In this document: in pieces, positions 45,950-56,190 of the stretch
Position numbering within the stretch: the first letter of the stretch is position 1
Layout: each line of letters begins with the position of its first letter
NCBI GenBank assembly: GCA_947561715.1
Contig: OX387203.1
Coordinates: 12,772,001 to 12,836,000 of the forward strand
DNA length: 64,000 bases
From: Ascidia mentula
Taxonomy: Eukaryota > Chordata > Ascidiacea > Phlebobranchia > Ascidiidae
Direction of reading: 5' to 3'
Translations under genes and position numbers: made by a program
Notes under the pieces: generated by a model
What the model was told of the DNA's origin: nothing
The model's database searches: none
Seen by the model: the letters and a program-made list of their open reading frames with translations, nothing else

Positions 45950-46260
45950 CCGCCCCTGGCTCGTAGAACGAGCAAGAAGATTTCCGTGTCTTCAACCACG
46001 AGTGCCGTGCATGGCGGACGAAAGACGACGCTGGCGGTCTTTTCAGAGCGGGCTGTGGCCATTCCACATCACCTGCAGAGCTGGCAGAGGCCGGATTTTA
46101 TTGCACAGGTCGCGTTTCTACTGCGGGAGACGTGTGTTTCACCGGTAAACAAAACGACTATCCGTGGGTGGAGCACGCACCACGATGCGAGTTTCAGTTG
46201 CGCAAGGCGGGAAAGGCTTCGACATGTGCGGCCTATTTTGGGAAGAAGCGTGTCTGAGTG
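45950..46260 (+). pseudogene. BIR-domain (IAP-type) sequence, copy A
   Basis: One frame at about 46060-46220 reads PAELAEAGFYCTG, then GDVCFTGKQ, then PWVEHAPRCEF, which follows the baculoviral-IAP-repeat consensus: the AGFYYTG turn, the C-x-x zinc-ligand region, and H and C ligands in EHA-x-RCEF. BIR domains bind zinc and, in IAP proteins, caspases or their activators. The segment sits at the 3' end of the Gypsy/envelope fossil and is duplicated with it. It could be a captured IAP exon or a host IAP relic caught in the duplication. It is not an intact gene. Confidence 0.65.
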
Positions 46261-46389
46261 AGGAGCGACAGAGGCTGGCACCGTAAATAACCGAGGCGCT
46301 TTTGATACATTTTTCGAGAAGTTTGTCTTCTGACACTTTCACTTTTTGTCGATGGGCGATAGGGTGTTTATTGGTTTGTGTTCAGCAGC

Positions 46390-47070
46390 TTTGATAAGAT
46401 GCTAGGGCTGTTTCCCGTCTGTATCACAGATCCACGAAGTATTGAACATGTCAAAGTTACTGAAGCAGGTGCAAAGTAAGTATTGCGGATTGAGCCTTGT
46501 GAGGATTTATCCTCTCATCCTTTAATTACTAGTTGATCTTGTGCATGTCATACAACAATTGGAATATGCCGAGCTCTTAACTACGGAGACATCCATCTGG
46601 CTTGTGAAACGAGCTAGAAGATATCCCTGTGTACATCCACGAGATGGTTTGTTTCATTAGGAAATATACCCTCCAGTATTTTTTCAGGCGCATTTAATAC
46701 ATTTTGTTTGTGTCAATTTTCTTTCTTATAATGGCAATAGTGTTGGTCACGCCAGACTGACCTGTAATGATGCAAATAAACAACCTAAAAAAAGAAGAGT
46801 AGCCATTATGTATTATCGCATCACAAAGGCGGTTTCACAATTGCTCAAACTATTCGATTTTTGGTTGCCGTTGTTGAGACGTGGACAGAGGAAAATACGT
46901 AGGTTTTCCGAACAATTGTATTTCGTTTCATGGACCCCTTAATGCATCTTCTTCGACAGACGAAGACATCCATATTTGCAAATGCAAAGTTGTCCATCAT
47001 CGATGCCCACGCGGTCACGCAGGGCCAAACTTGCCCCAAGTTTTCAATGCGACAATGTAATATTTTTTCC
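46390..47070 (+). repeat. Local duplication of the post-envelope tail in copy A
   Basis: 46400-46790 repeats 45240-45620 and matches 57910-58370 (TTTCCCGTCTGTATCACAGA, GAAACGAGC, GTTGGTCACGCCAGACTGAC). 46950-47060 matches about 58490-58640. A fragment of the hAT MITE (about 46885-46960, CATGGACCCCTTAATG) is embedded. Confidence 0.75.
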
Positions 47071-47279
47071 ATAAAACATACCATCCAGACATGAATTGAG
47101 GGGCACTTCTGTCTCAAATCCAAGCACGGTTCTTTGCAGGAGTAGGGAAACGCAAACGAGTTGACAAGGCAGTGGCCTACTCAAATGCCAACCAAATAAG
47201 AACTTTAACACCAACTATTTTTATTGCAACTTTTGAAAGGTGAAGGTCAAGTTTCATCAAAAGTGTCATATTTGAAACA

Positions 47280-48615
47280 ATCAGTTAAATTTAGTGCAAC
47301 AAAGAGAAGAAAAATCCAGCAAAAAGCTGTCCAGCATAAAATCGAATGCCTATAATGCCATACAATACGAAAAAAACGAAGAAATCAACAGAGTTGAAAG
47401 AATTAGAGCCATGTCTGAAAACGAAAACCTGCAACTATTGTATGGGGATATTTCTGCAAGGTGATATGCAGACTAGGGTATGTTCTATTTCTGAAAAAAG
47501 CCTGTTTATCATATGAATTGTTTTATTCGAACGATGCTTGTATTACTTTGACTGTTATCTACACTTTCTCTGCAGGTTACTAGGTGTTTCTTTGATGTGC
47601 GACCCTAAAAATGGCAATATTAATACTGTTTTTTTTATTTACGTGAGCGAATTGTTAATGTAGGCAAGTTGGGCACGAATATTGTGTGCAATGGCTGCGG
47701 TTTCGCTACAAGGGCTACTGGAATCAAGGTTTTAACTGAACGGGTTCACCTGCTTCCAGCACCATTGTTGACCCGATAAATGAAAGCAATATGCATCCGA
47801 AGAAACGCTATTCTCAAGTTGGAGAAATCGTCACTGACACCACGCTGGACTTTCTGTATCACACCACCATTGCACAGTGCAAGATCTCTGTAACGTGCAG
47901 TTCGAAAAAAAAACAATCTCAAACGGGACAGCTCTTCCCACAAAAGGATCATTAACGCACCAACTCGCATTATGGCAGAATATGTTGGTTGTGTCCAGCA
48001 AAATGACACAGACTATTCGGACATCATCGAAACGCTAAGAAGTCCGCAATTTTTTTCACCACAAATGAGGCCAGTACTTGGCACGAGGTCAACTTCAAGT
48101 ATGCCCAGAGAAAGGATACTACTAATCAACCTACAGTGGCAGCTCATGCAGCGGTTCCAGACAGAAACAATGGAATTGGTTCAGCAAATGCTACGAGATT
48201 TTTTTTAATTTTGCACAGAGCTTGCCTGGGGCATGCAGATGAACGCGGTATAAGTTAAACCATCACAAAAATGTAGACGTGGACTAATGAGGGAAACTGC
48301 AGTAAAACAATATCGCGAAATGTTTTGCGAATTGATGCGATCACAATTAGTCATTTTTTGGAAACCTTTCTCTCCGATTGTCTCGAAAACCCAAACTGCT
48401 TATCATTGATGGATCGATGGCTATGTTGAACGCTGTTTTAAAAGCATTTTGTTCTGGTTTGTTCAAACATTTTTTTAATTGCGAGAATATGAAAAAACAG
48501 TTTATTCGATCCAAGACACCAACCTCACAAATTGGCGCCAGGGTATATTACAATCCGAAATTATGTGAACGATTGATAGATGTGGGTTTTAAGCAGAATA
48601 TGTTCAACCTCTAAG
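47280..48615 (+). pseudogene. Unclassified DNA-transposase relic between copies A and B
   Basis: Pieces in several frames: about 47298-47460 (NAYNAIQYEKNEEINRVERI, basic and coiled-coil-like), about 47665-47720 with a C-x2-C (VCNGCGFATRA), 47972-48208, and 48378-48614 reading SRKPKLLIIDGSMAMLNAVL. The last resembles the second-aspartate region (DGS followed by a hydrophobic helix) of MULE-like or related DDE transposases. Frame changes and stops separate the pieces. The tract is single-copy in the window and lies outside the A/B duplication. The family assignment is weak. Confidence 0.35.
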
Positions 48616-48619
48616 TTAA

Positions 48620-49185
48620 TGCTCGGGGATTTGTCACGGCATTTCCACGACAGCAAATCCACCAGGCCAACATGTTTATTACGTACTCGAAAGTTTGCAA
48701 TGTGATAAGGAATAGCATGAAGCCATTACAGTTGCAAATTCGATTTGTGTTCCCTTTGCAGTAGACCTCGTGGAAAAACTTATTGTGCCTTAACTCAAAA
48801 CCCGGCGAAAACACACAGTGACTCGACAATTGGTTGGCTAACGTATAACGTTGTAAATTCTTTTGTAATTTGCGCATGCCTGGTACGTAGGCAGCGGGAA
48901 AAGTGTTGCGTGGCAAAGAATTCAAGCATTTGTTACGGCGGCCCGTAAGTGCAACGCACGAAAAAGTTTAAATCGGTATATATTTCAAAAATATTCGCCG
49001 ATCGTAGTTTACAATATTCTCTTTCGATATATAGAAGACCCAGGAAGTAACAACTTATAAATGTTTTCTGGACTTCGTGCTACTATGACGGTATGCCACA
49101 TCGCAAATAAAAATGTTTGGTAAAGAAGATGTAGCATAAGGTTATATTTGTGGTTTTTAAATCATAGAAAAGTCTCCAGTATCAT
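48620..49185. other. No gene seen
   Basis: Spacer between the transposase relic and the piggyBac fragment, with nothing recognised. Confidence 0.5.
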
Positions 49186-49189
49186 TTGA

Positions 49190-49527
49190 GGTATTCATCA
49201 AGTTCTTCACTGGATGTGCTAAAAAGCCTCCAATTGGTCTCCCACATGATATAACCATTGAATTTAAACCAATGGCTACTGCCTGTACTGGAAATTCTGA
49301 CGAACAGCCATGTGTGTGTACACGGACAGCTACTACTCCTCCTCCCCTGCACTCCACATGGATTTGGGACAGTTTCCCGTTTCTGCAAAAACATGCCAGA
49401 GGGGCTGACCCTGTTTTTATGTGGCACGAAACGAAGCGAGTCAGCACTATGCACAATAGTGGTTACAGGAGTGTGAAAAAGCCATATTGCGTGGACCGCT
49501 ACAACAAACACATGGTAGGTGCTGATT
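49190..49527 (+). mobile_element. piggyBac fragment, truncated at the duplication boundary
   Basis: Diverged partial piggyBac transposase. About 49272-49527 is related to the part of copies A and B that ends with the hallmark, here VDRYNKHMVGAD. It stops abruptly where segmental copy B begins (49529). It is more diverged from A and B than they are from each other, so it derives from a separate or older insertion, and the duplication breakpoint fell inside the hallmark motif. Confidence 0.8.
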
Positions 49528-49941
49528 AAAAGTGGAATAACAACAAATATTGCTGGCTGAAGTGCGTCTGCAACCGGTGTTCGTTATTGCGCGCATGAAA
49601 CGTGAGAAATCCTTAAATTATTTATTTGTTGTATATTAATCAAATATTATGTTCTTTCCGCACGAACTGATAACAAATCCCTCAAGGGAACATACAAATA
49701 TATTGTTAATACGCTAATATCTGCGATGACATCTAGCGGCAAATTAGAGTGGCTTATAAACTTGTTTTTTTTGCAGAAAATATTATCAGCATCATTAATG
49801 TAAAAAAATGCCTTCAACCCACGTTTAAGAAAGAACTCCGACAAGGTTTAAGCAATTCTTTCATGTGATTGATTGCCTTTTTCTTGATAAGTCAAATTCC
49901 ATGTGGCGCTGACGTCGCTTTAGTATCGCCTTTCTTTGACC

Positions 49942-49949
49942 TTCTAGAT
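49942..49949. repeat. 8-bp target-site duplication, left (hAT MITE, copy B)
   Basis: TTCTAGAT, repeated at 50188-50195. Confidence 0.9.
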
Positions 49950-50187
49950 CAGTGTTTCTTAACCTTTTTTGGATCGCGAACCCCTAAAACATTCTTTGAA
50001 AAGCTATGGACCCCTTTGCAAGAAACACATTGCAAATGTCGAAAAATTAGATTTCGTGGACAGCGAAACCTTATGGACAAAGGAAAATACGTGGATTTTC
50101 GGAATAATTTTATTTCGTTTCATGGACCCCTTAATGTATCTTCTCGGACCCCTTGGGGGTTCATGGACCCCAGGTTAAGAACCCCTG
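49950..50187. mobile_element. hAT MITE, 238 bp, complete
   Basis: Left end CAGTGTTTCTTAACC and right end GGTTAAGAACCCCTG form hAT-type terminal inverted repeats (CAGNG, TTCTTAACC core), flanked by an exact 8-bp duplication. The inside carries repeated GGACCCC words, as subterminal repeats do. No coding capacity. Confidence 0.93.
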
Positions 50188-51683
50188 TTCTAGATACTGG
50201 GTGAATTTTGTGTTCACACAACAACCAAATTACAGTAAATTTGCCTATAGGGGCAATCAATCATTAGAGACGGCAAATCCCAACTACATCGAGAAACAAG
50301 ACGCTTCTTCATCCAATCGAGGTGTATATTTTTTATAAGCAACTTTATTTGGTGTTGTAATATTACCTTTTCGTTTAAACACCTTCTAACAATGACCAAA
50401 GACCGTCAAGCAGCGACAAACCGCAAGGTATTTTAAGTAGCTCAGATCCGGAAACAACACATAGTTAAGTAATTACATTTGTTTATTGCAAATATTTTTT
50501 GTATAGTTTATCTCAGTAGTTGTTTTTACGCAAACTATACAAGATTTGAGTTGATTTGTGCTTTATAGCTTTTTTGACCCTTGTTTTGGTTTCAAACACG
50601 TATCTTGCCAGCGACAACCAACTTGTTATCAACGGCAATACATTTAGACGTATTTGCTAACAAAATGGGGAAACTCCTCTTAAGCGAACGGGTTTGACAT
50701 CTTAGAGAGTACGTTGCCTACTGACACGGAACATGTAAGGTTGTCATCTTCATCCAGATCTAGCACGCCTCGTGTTGGTAATATTGATATAAATCTAGTA
50801 TTTTAAATGCCGAAAATGCCACAGGCTTGGTTCAACAGTGTGAGTCTCAGTAATTCAATTATGCTGTATCTTGCTTGAATGAGGAACAAATCTCAAAGGT
50901 AGGAAATGTGGTGTCAAATCTTTGCAAGGGAAAAAGCCTTCCGATTTGTTGCGCAGCGAGCTAGAACCCAGCACAGAGCGTTTGTTGAAACGATTTTTTG
51001 ACAAACTTCCCGCTAACATCCGTCTCGTTCTTGCAACCGATTATGACACGGATTTAGACACTCTTACTATTAAAGCTAAACTGCTTCGCGCCATGAAAAG
51101 GAAAAAACCTTCTGTTGTTTCCACTCCTGTTAACTCGCACATGTCAATAAATAACAATTTTGATAGACGATTGGAAAATATAGGTCCTGAATAATATCAT
51201 ATAGACCAAGTCTATAACCAAAATAGCAGGAATTGTTATTATCATTCTCTTTGGCAAAGTGGGGTTGGAAAATGACCCACATTTAAATCTTTCGTTTTTA
51301 ATTGACACCGGTTCTGATGCTTTCTGCAAAAAGAAACTAACTTGACGGTTAATTTTGGTCAAAGCAGAATATCTTTTTGTTGGAAATTCTATGTTGCGGA
51401 TCAAGGCATTCTTGGTAGAGATTTCCTTAGAACAAACGGCTGTGTAATTACCACAGTGCTCATGAAATGCGTAAATTTTATTTGGGTTTACCATGTTGTA
51501 GGCGTTGTGACAGTAACGCACGCGAATACAAACAACAGTTATATTCGCCCAAGGCGTGGTCAATGAACAATTTGATGATCTTGAACAAAAAGGTGTTGTT
51601 CGTCCCAGTAGTTCTGCCATATCTAGTGCCTAACCTCACAACGGAGCCCGTTAAATACCCTATTCCATTTTTGGCTGATTTTG

Positions 51684-51698
51684 TCAGTAATTTTAATG
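51684..51698. repeat. Target-site duplication, left (Penelope-like element 3)
   Basis: TCAGTAATTTTAATG, repeated at 52686-52700. Copy A has it once, at about 40472-40486. Confidence 0.92.
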
Positions 51699-52685
51699 AA
51701 AACTCTCCGCTATGTCGATGACACGTACGTCATCATAGCAAAAGACGAACATAAACAGCATCGAACCTTCTATTAAGTTTACCCGGTCATTTTTGGACGT
51801 AAACGTCACTGCAAACCCGGACGGGAAACTTACCACCTCCATTTTTTACAAGCCTACACACACTAACCGCTACTTACAATACACCTCACACCATCCGAAA
51901 CATCAAAAACTCACTGTGGCCAGAACCTTATATAACAGAACGATTACACATATTGCCGAACGCAAACACATTCGAAACGTTCTAAAACTAAACAAATTTC
52001 CCACTAACCTAAATCTCACACCCCACACACACAACAAACCCACACAAACATACACAGCATTCACTTCCATACCATATGTACAGGGAGTTTGAGCGGATAT
52101 CAAGAATACTCAACGCCACTGGCGTAAAAGTTGCCATGAAACTGCACTTTAAGACCGTATTCCCATGCTTCAAATGACCGGTGTAGTTTACTTAATCCCT
52201 TGTCTTGATTGTAACACTGTGTATATTGGCCAGACTAAGCGCAATTTAACACAAGGCAGCCATACGCAATATGGAACCCAATAACTATGTGCCCACATGC
52301 TTGACACCGACCACCGTATCAATTGGAAGGAAGCAAAAGTATTAAAACAAGAAACAATTTTGGCAAAACGGTTGGTTGTGGAAAATTATTATATTAATTC
52401 GCTACCGAATGTTTTAAATCGGAACGATGGAAAAGTACTTTCGCCCGTAACAATTCGTGACTATTGTTTCCCATGTTTGGCCGTTTGACCCATGATCGAT
52501 GTTGTCCATTGAATTATCTCCCGCTGTGTTTTAGCTGTTACGCCCTTTTGTTTTTCGTCGCTCAATTTCTTTGCCCTGTGGGTTCGCTTCGCTACTGTGT
52601 TTGTTTTACGTCAGAAAATACAATCTTTTTTAAACAAAAGGTGTATATTTGTTGTTCTCCACCAGAAGAGCGTCAGATTCATAAT
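51699..52685 (+). mobile_element. 5'-truncated Penelope-like element 3 in Gypsy copy B
   Basis: 987-bp insertion flanked by a 15-bp direct repeat. It begins within the reverse transcriptase at the YVDD box (about 51710), continues through FYKPTHTNRYLQYTSHHPKH and IPYVQGV, and has a decayed GIY-YIG domain (about 52185-52260, CLDCNTVYIGQTKR). The C-terminal part is at 52297-52488. The 3' UTR ends CCAGAAGAGCGTCAG. Its coding sequence differs clearly from elements 1, 2 and 4, so it is a separate subfamily. The Gypsy site without the insertion is preserved in copy A. Confidence 0.9.
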
Positions 52686-52700
52686 TCAGTAATTTTAATG
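52686..52700. repeat. Target-site duplication, right (Penelope-like element 3)
   Basis: Direct repeat of 51684-51698. Gypsy pol sequence resumes here. Confidence 0.92.
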
Positions 52701-52839
52701 GCGCAACAATTTTTTCCACATAGATCCTGAAAATACAAGTTTTGGGTGGTCTACCGTTTGCGTCTATCTTGATGATATTCTAATTTCAAGCAGATCAGAA
52801 ACTGCCAGGGTAATTACTTATGTTAAAAAATGCAACCCC

Positions 52840-54545
52840 CTTTTTTCAAAGTGAATCAACTATTACATAAATCTGTGTGAACTCAGCTACCAAGACAAGC
52901 GAGAAAAGCAGAGAGTACACTGGTATATTTGAAAATTTTCTGAAAACTGCTTCGAAAACAACACTTTATTGAGATGTCTTCCAACTACTTCCATGCTTCA
53001 GAAGCCTTTGCCTTTCGACTCAACAGATGATGATTTACAGCAAATTGAATCTGATGAGGAAGATGCAAACATGACTGGTAAAGAAGAGGGTGCCCTCTAC
53101 AAGTTCTGCACCACCTCCAGCAAAACGTGGCAGAGGCAGACAAAAAAGACTGCCAGAAAAACCACAACGACAAGAAGAGGCGCGCCCGCTCAGCAGACCG
53201 ATGATTAATATTCTTGGGCTGCTGAGCAAATTGCTGAAAGCACTGCAGACACCTGGCTGGGTGATTTTGCCCAGCCTGATGGGTTTGCAGGTGACTTGGA
53301 CACAGAAGAAGCACTGCCCATCAATTTCATGGAATTGTTTTGGACCTAAGAATTCTGGGACATTATCGTCACCGAAACGATCCGGTACGCTGATCAGCAA
53401 ATTACTCAATCGTTTTTTTCGGTCTCAGTTTTGCCATGTCCTTGTGTCACAAGCCCAGCTTTGATCGGTCACATCAACACAAGAATTTGGCAAATACATG
53501 CCGCGTAACCGGTATTCCTGCATTTCGCCAACAATGCTCCCTGGCTATGACTGGCTTTTCAAAGTCAGGCCTGTATTGGATATAATTTTGCCACAATTTC
53601 CGAAATACGTCCTGCCTGGCAAAAATCTGTCTCTTGATGAGATGGGGTTATAAAGCTTTTGTAGTCGCCGACGCAACCAATGGCTACTGTCTTTTTTGGA
53701 AAATCTGATGAACAGCCGGAGGGAAATCTGCCCAAAACCCATCATATTGTGAAAGACCTGATGGCACCACTCCTGAATAAAAACCATGTGGTGTACATGG
53801 ATTTGGCCCAATGTTCCACAGGGTCATGTGGAACAGTTTTGTGTTTTCGCAAAAACATGCCAGAGGAGCTGAAGCCAACAAATCTGAAATTGAAGAAAGG
53901 AGATCGGTCCGGGCAACTCCTTTCGTGTACGCGGCACGACACGAAGCGAGTCACACTCCTAAGCACTGTGCACAATAGTGGTTGTGTGGAGAAGTCAATT
54001 CGCACCCGTGCCAGTGGAACCGGCTACAGGAGTGTGAAGAAGCCATACTGCGTGGACCGCTACAACAAACACATGGGAGGTGTTGATTTGTTGGACCAGC
54101 GGTTAAACACCTACATGTTTCCACACCGTTCCAGAAAGTGGTACCAACGTATTTTTGACATGATAATTAGTGTATGTTTTGTAAATGCGCGTGTCGAAAC
54201 AAAAAAATTTTATTGAAAAAGTTTACCGATTCTGTTATTAGTAGACCATCGCCTGTAATTGCTGCATCACTTCACCATCTAATTGTAAAAGCCGAAAGAT
54301 ATCGAGATTGTGTTCATTGTTCAAATCGTCACGCAAACGCTCAGTGTGTAAATGTGAACGTTGTTCTGTAACCCTATGTATATCACCCTGTTTTAGAGAC
54401 TACCATGCCAATCTGCTACAGAATGTTTTTTTTATACAAGCCATCTATTTGTTTTTTTTTATGAATACAACTAAAAAGTCACCCTTTTTGAAATTTCTTT
54501 GTTTGTCATTGAAAACGGAACACACCGTTGGAAATGTATGACCCT
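52840..54545 (+). mobile_element. piggyBac transposon, copy B
   Basis: Better preserved partner of copy A. The acidic N-terminus is near 52969-53110, a basic stretch follows, then the core segment PINFMELFW at about 53317-53346. The longest intact frame, 53680-54216 (178 codons), includes NKNHVVYMDLAQCSTG, the VDRYNKHMGGVDLLDQ hallmark and RKWYQRIFDMII. The C-terminal cysteine-rich domain (CERCSVTLCISPCFRDYH) follows in another frame at about 54340-54400. Several frame changes and stops interrupt the full transposase. A TTAA lies at about 52823-52826 near the left side, but terminal repeats were not confirmed. Comparison with copy C shows that pol sequence between about 52800 and 54650 has been replaced. 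Confidence 0.87.
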
Positions 54546-54599
54546 TCAACTGTATGAAATTGAAGCTTCCCTAGTTACTGGGTGACGCCCACACCCACT

Positions 54600-56190
54600 A
54601 CTGTTTGACTCTTGAACAAATTTCATGAATGTGCTTCCATATCTGATGCGATTTTGTTGATTGTCTTGGAATTAAATTACTTAATACTACCAGTTACAAT
54701 GCGAAATGAAACGGTGGCGTCTTTTGATCGCATTAAACTGGCACATTTGCCCTGTATCGAAGATTTAAACAAAACGGAATAGAGACGCCTATCCTTTCTT
54801 CTCAATCACATGATGAATTAACGAATTCTCCTTTTCTTGCAAGAGTAGAACCAATAAAGTGTACCAGGGGAGACAGAGAAATCAGATGCTATGTTTTTCT
54901 CATCGCTGTTCTTCATGTGCTTCGTGACAACTATACATGGTGAAATTAGTTTACAACTTTGCCATGAAACAAGTGACCCGGTGGTTTGCACAAGAACTAT
55001 ACCAGAAACAGTAAAACAATGCCAAGTTGATGTTTTCATGTGCCAAGAGAATATTGAAAGCTACACAAGCGTTCATGAAATGTCTACTGTAGCGGGAGCT
55101 GCACCGGTACCAAGCTAAAAGACCTTGGAAATCTTCAACAGTTGACGTCTTCTTCTTGGACAAGACGAAACAAACTGAATATCACTGGCCATCTTCAGGG
55201 CAGGGTCATGTGAAAAATGCGATTTTGACCAAATCCATTGTTTTATATGACCAAACAAAACAAGAAAACAGTTAAAAGGTCCTTTGGGAATCAAACAGGC
55301 TTTTGTACTGTTGGAACGAGAACACACGTTTGGAATCCTCCTCAAAATCTAAATTGTCCACAGACCACTCCTCTTGGTGAACACGCAATGTTCCTTCACT
55401 TTTCTAGAAACAACTCCAAACCTTACAGTGTTGAAATTAAAGACCTTGGATTAATCATTCATCATGAAAGTGAATGTTTATCTACCACGTATGATTGTTA
55501 TGGCAAATCTGCTTTGTGATTCTGGTGGTTGAAATACTGCTCGGAAAACACCAATTTAAACCCATCTCGAGAGCCCAGAAATTTTACAAGAAGAACAAAA
55601 AGCAAAGCACGTTTAACAGTGGATCCAACTGCAAGATTTATTACAGAAGTCGGCGATACTATTACTGAACAATTTGTGAATATGACTGCCTACATTCATA
55701 AAATGGAATGCCAATTTAACTCTCTAGCAAGGCAGTATCCAGAAGAAAAGAAACTTCAGGGTGTGAAAAGAGCTGCCAGTACTATTGAAGATGTTGCCAC
55801 AGAATTGACATGTGACAATCGCACCATACTTCACGATCTTGGACATGGCAACTTATACGCCACTCGACCGATAATCGAATTGCGTAACAGAGGACAACTC
55901 TATCGAGACGGATTCGTTTACAGGAATATTAATAATATATTTTATACTTGTTTGTTAATACTAAAATACAAACTGTAAGGCACAAATTAGCTCCACAGAG
56001 TGTTGATTACCAAACTTCCGAGACCCTCTACTCCATGCTCCATATTTTATTTTAACGCACTGTTATTGGGTGCTATTTTAACTGGATGAGCATTAAAACA
56101 TTATGTTCCTATCGCGTTTTAACTTGATTAAAGACTGTAACCCCAAGCTTGAAGAGGAGCAACAGAGAGGATCATAGAGATCCCGTAATA
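54600..56190 (+). mobile_element. Envelope-like segment of the Gypsy fossil, copy B
   Basis: Partner of 42440-43800, with extra sequence that copy A has lost (for example about 55375-55520 and 55600-55660). A hydrophobic run precedes the Cys-rich part at about 54891-54950, as a signal peptide would. Broken in many places. The family of the glycoprotein is unassigned. Confidence 0.5.

Larger units (their letters stand above)
49529..50640. repeat. Segmental duplication leader, copy B
   Basis: Co-linear with 37791-38820. It keeps the complete hAT MITE and is therefore closer to the ancestral state at that site. Confidence 0.9.
50650..52830 (+). mobile_element. Ty3/Gypsy fossil, copy B (gag and partial pol)
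   Basis: Parts: gag relic about 50840-51190, protease-like segment about 51280-51330 and pol segments to 51698, resuming at 52701-52830 after a Penelope-like insertion. The 5' leader present in copies A and C (39068-39590, 59356-59900) is absent here. The element is broken many times. It continues after the piggyBac insertion with the envelope-like segment. Confidence 0.8.

Noticed and set aside
40790-46260. Possible Teratorn-like piggyBac/herpesvirus fusion, because piggyBac, a glycoprotein-like segment and a BIR domain lie in a row
   Set aside because: Copy C shows that the glycoprotein-like segment belongs after Gypsy pol and exists without piggyBac. No herpesvirus core genes were seen.
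37791-50640. LTR pair of a single giant retroelement formed by the two leader copies
   Set aside because: The homology continues far beyond the leader into gag, pol and other segments, so it is a segmental duplication and not a pair of terminal repeats.
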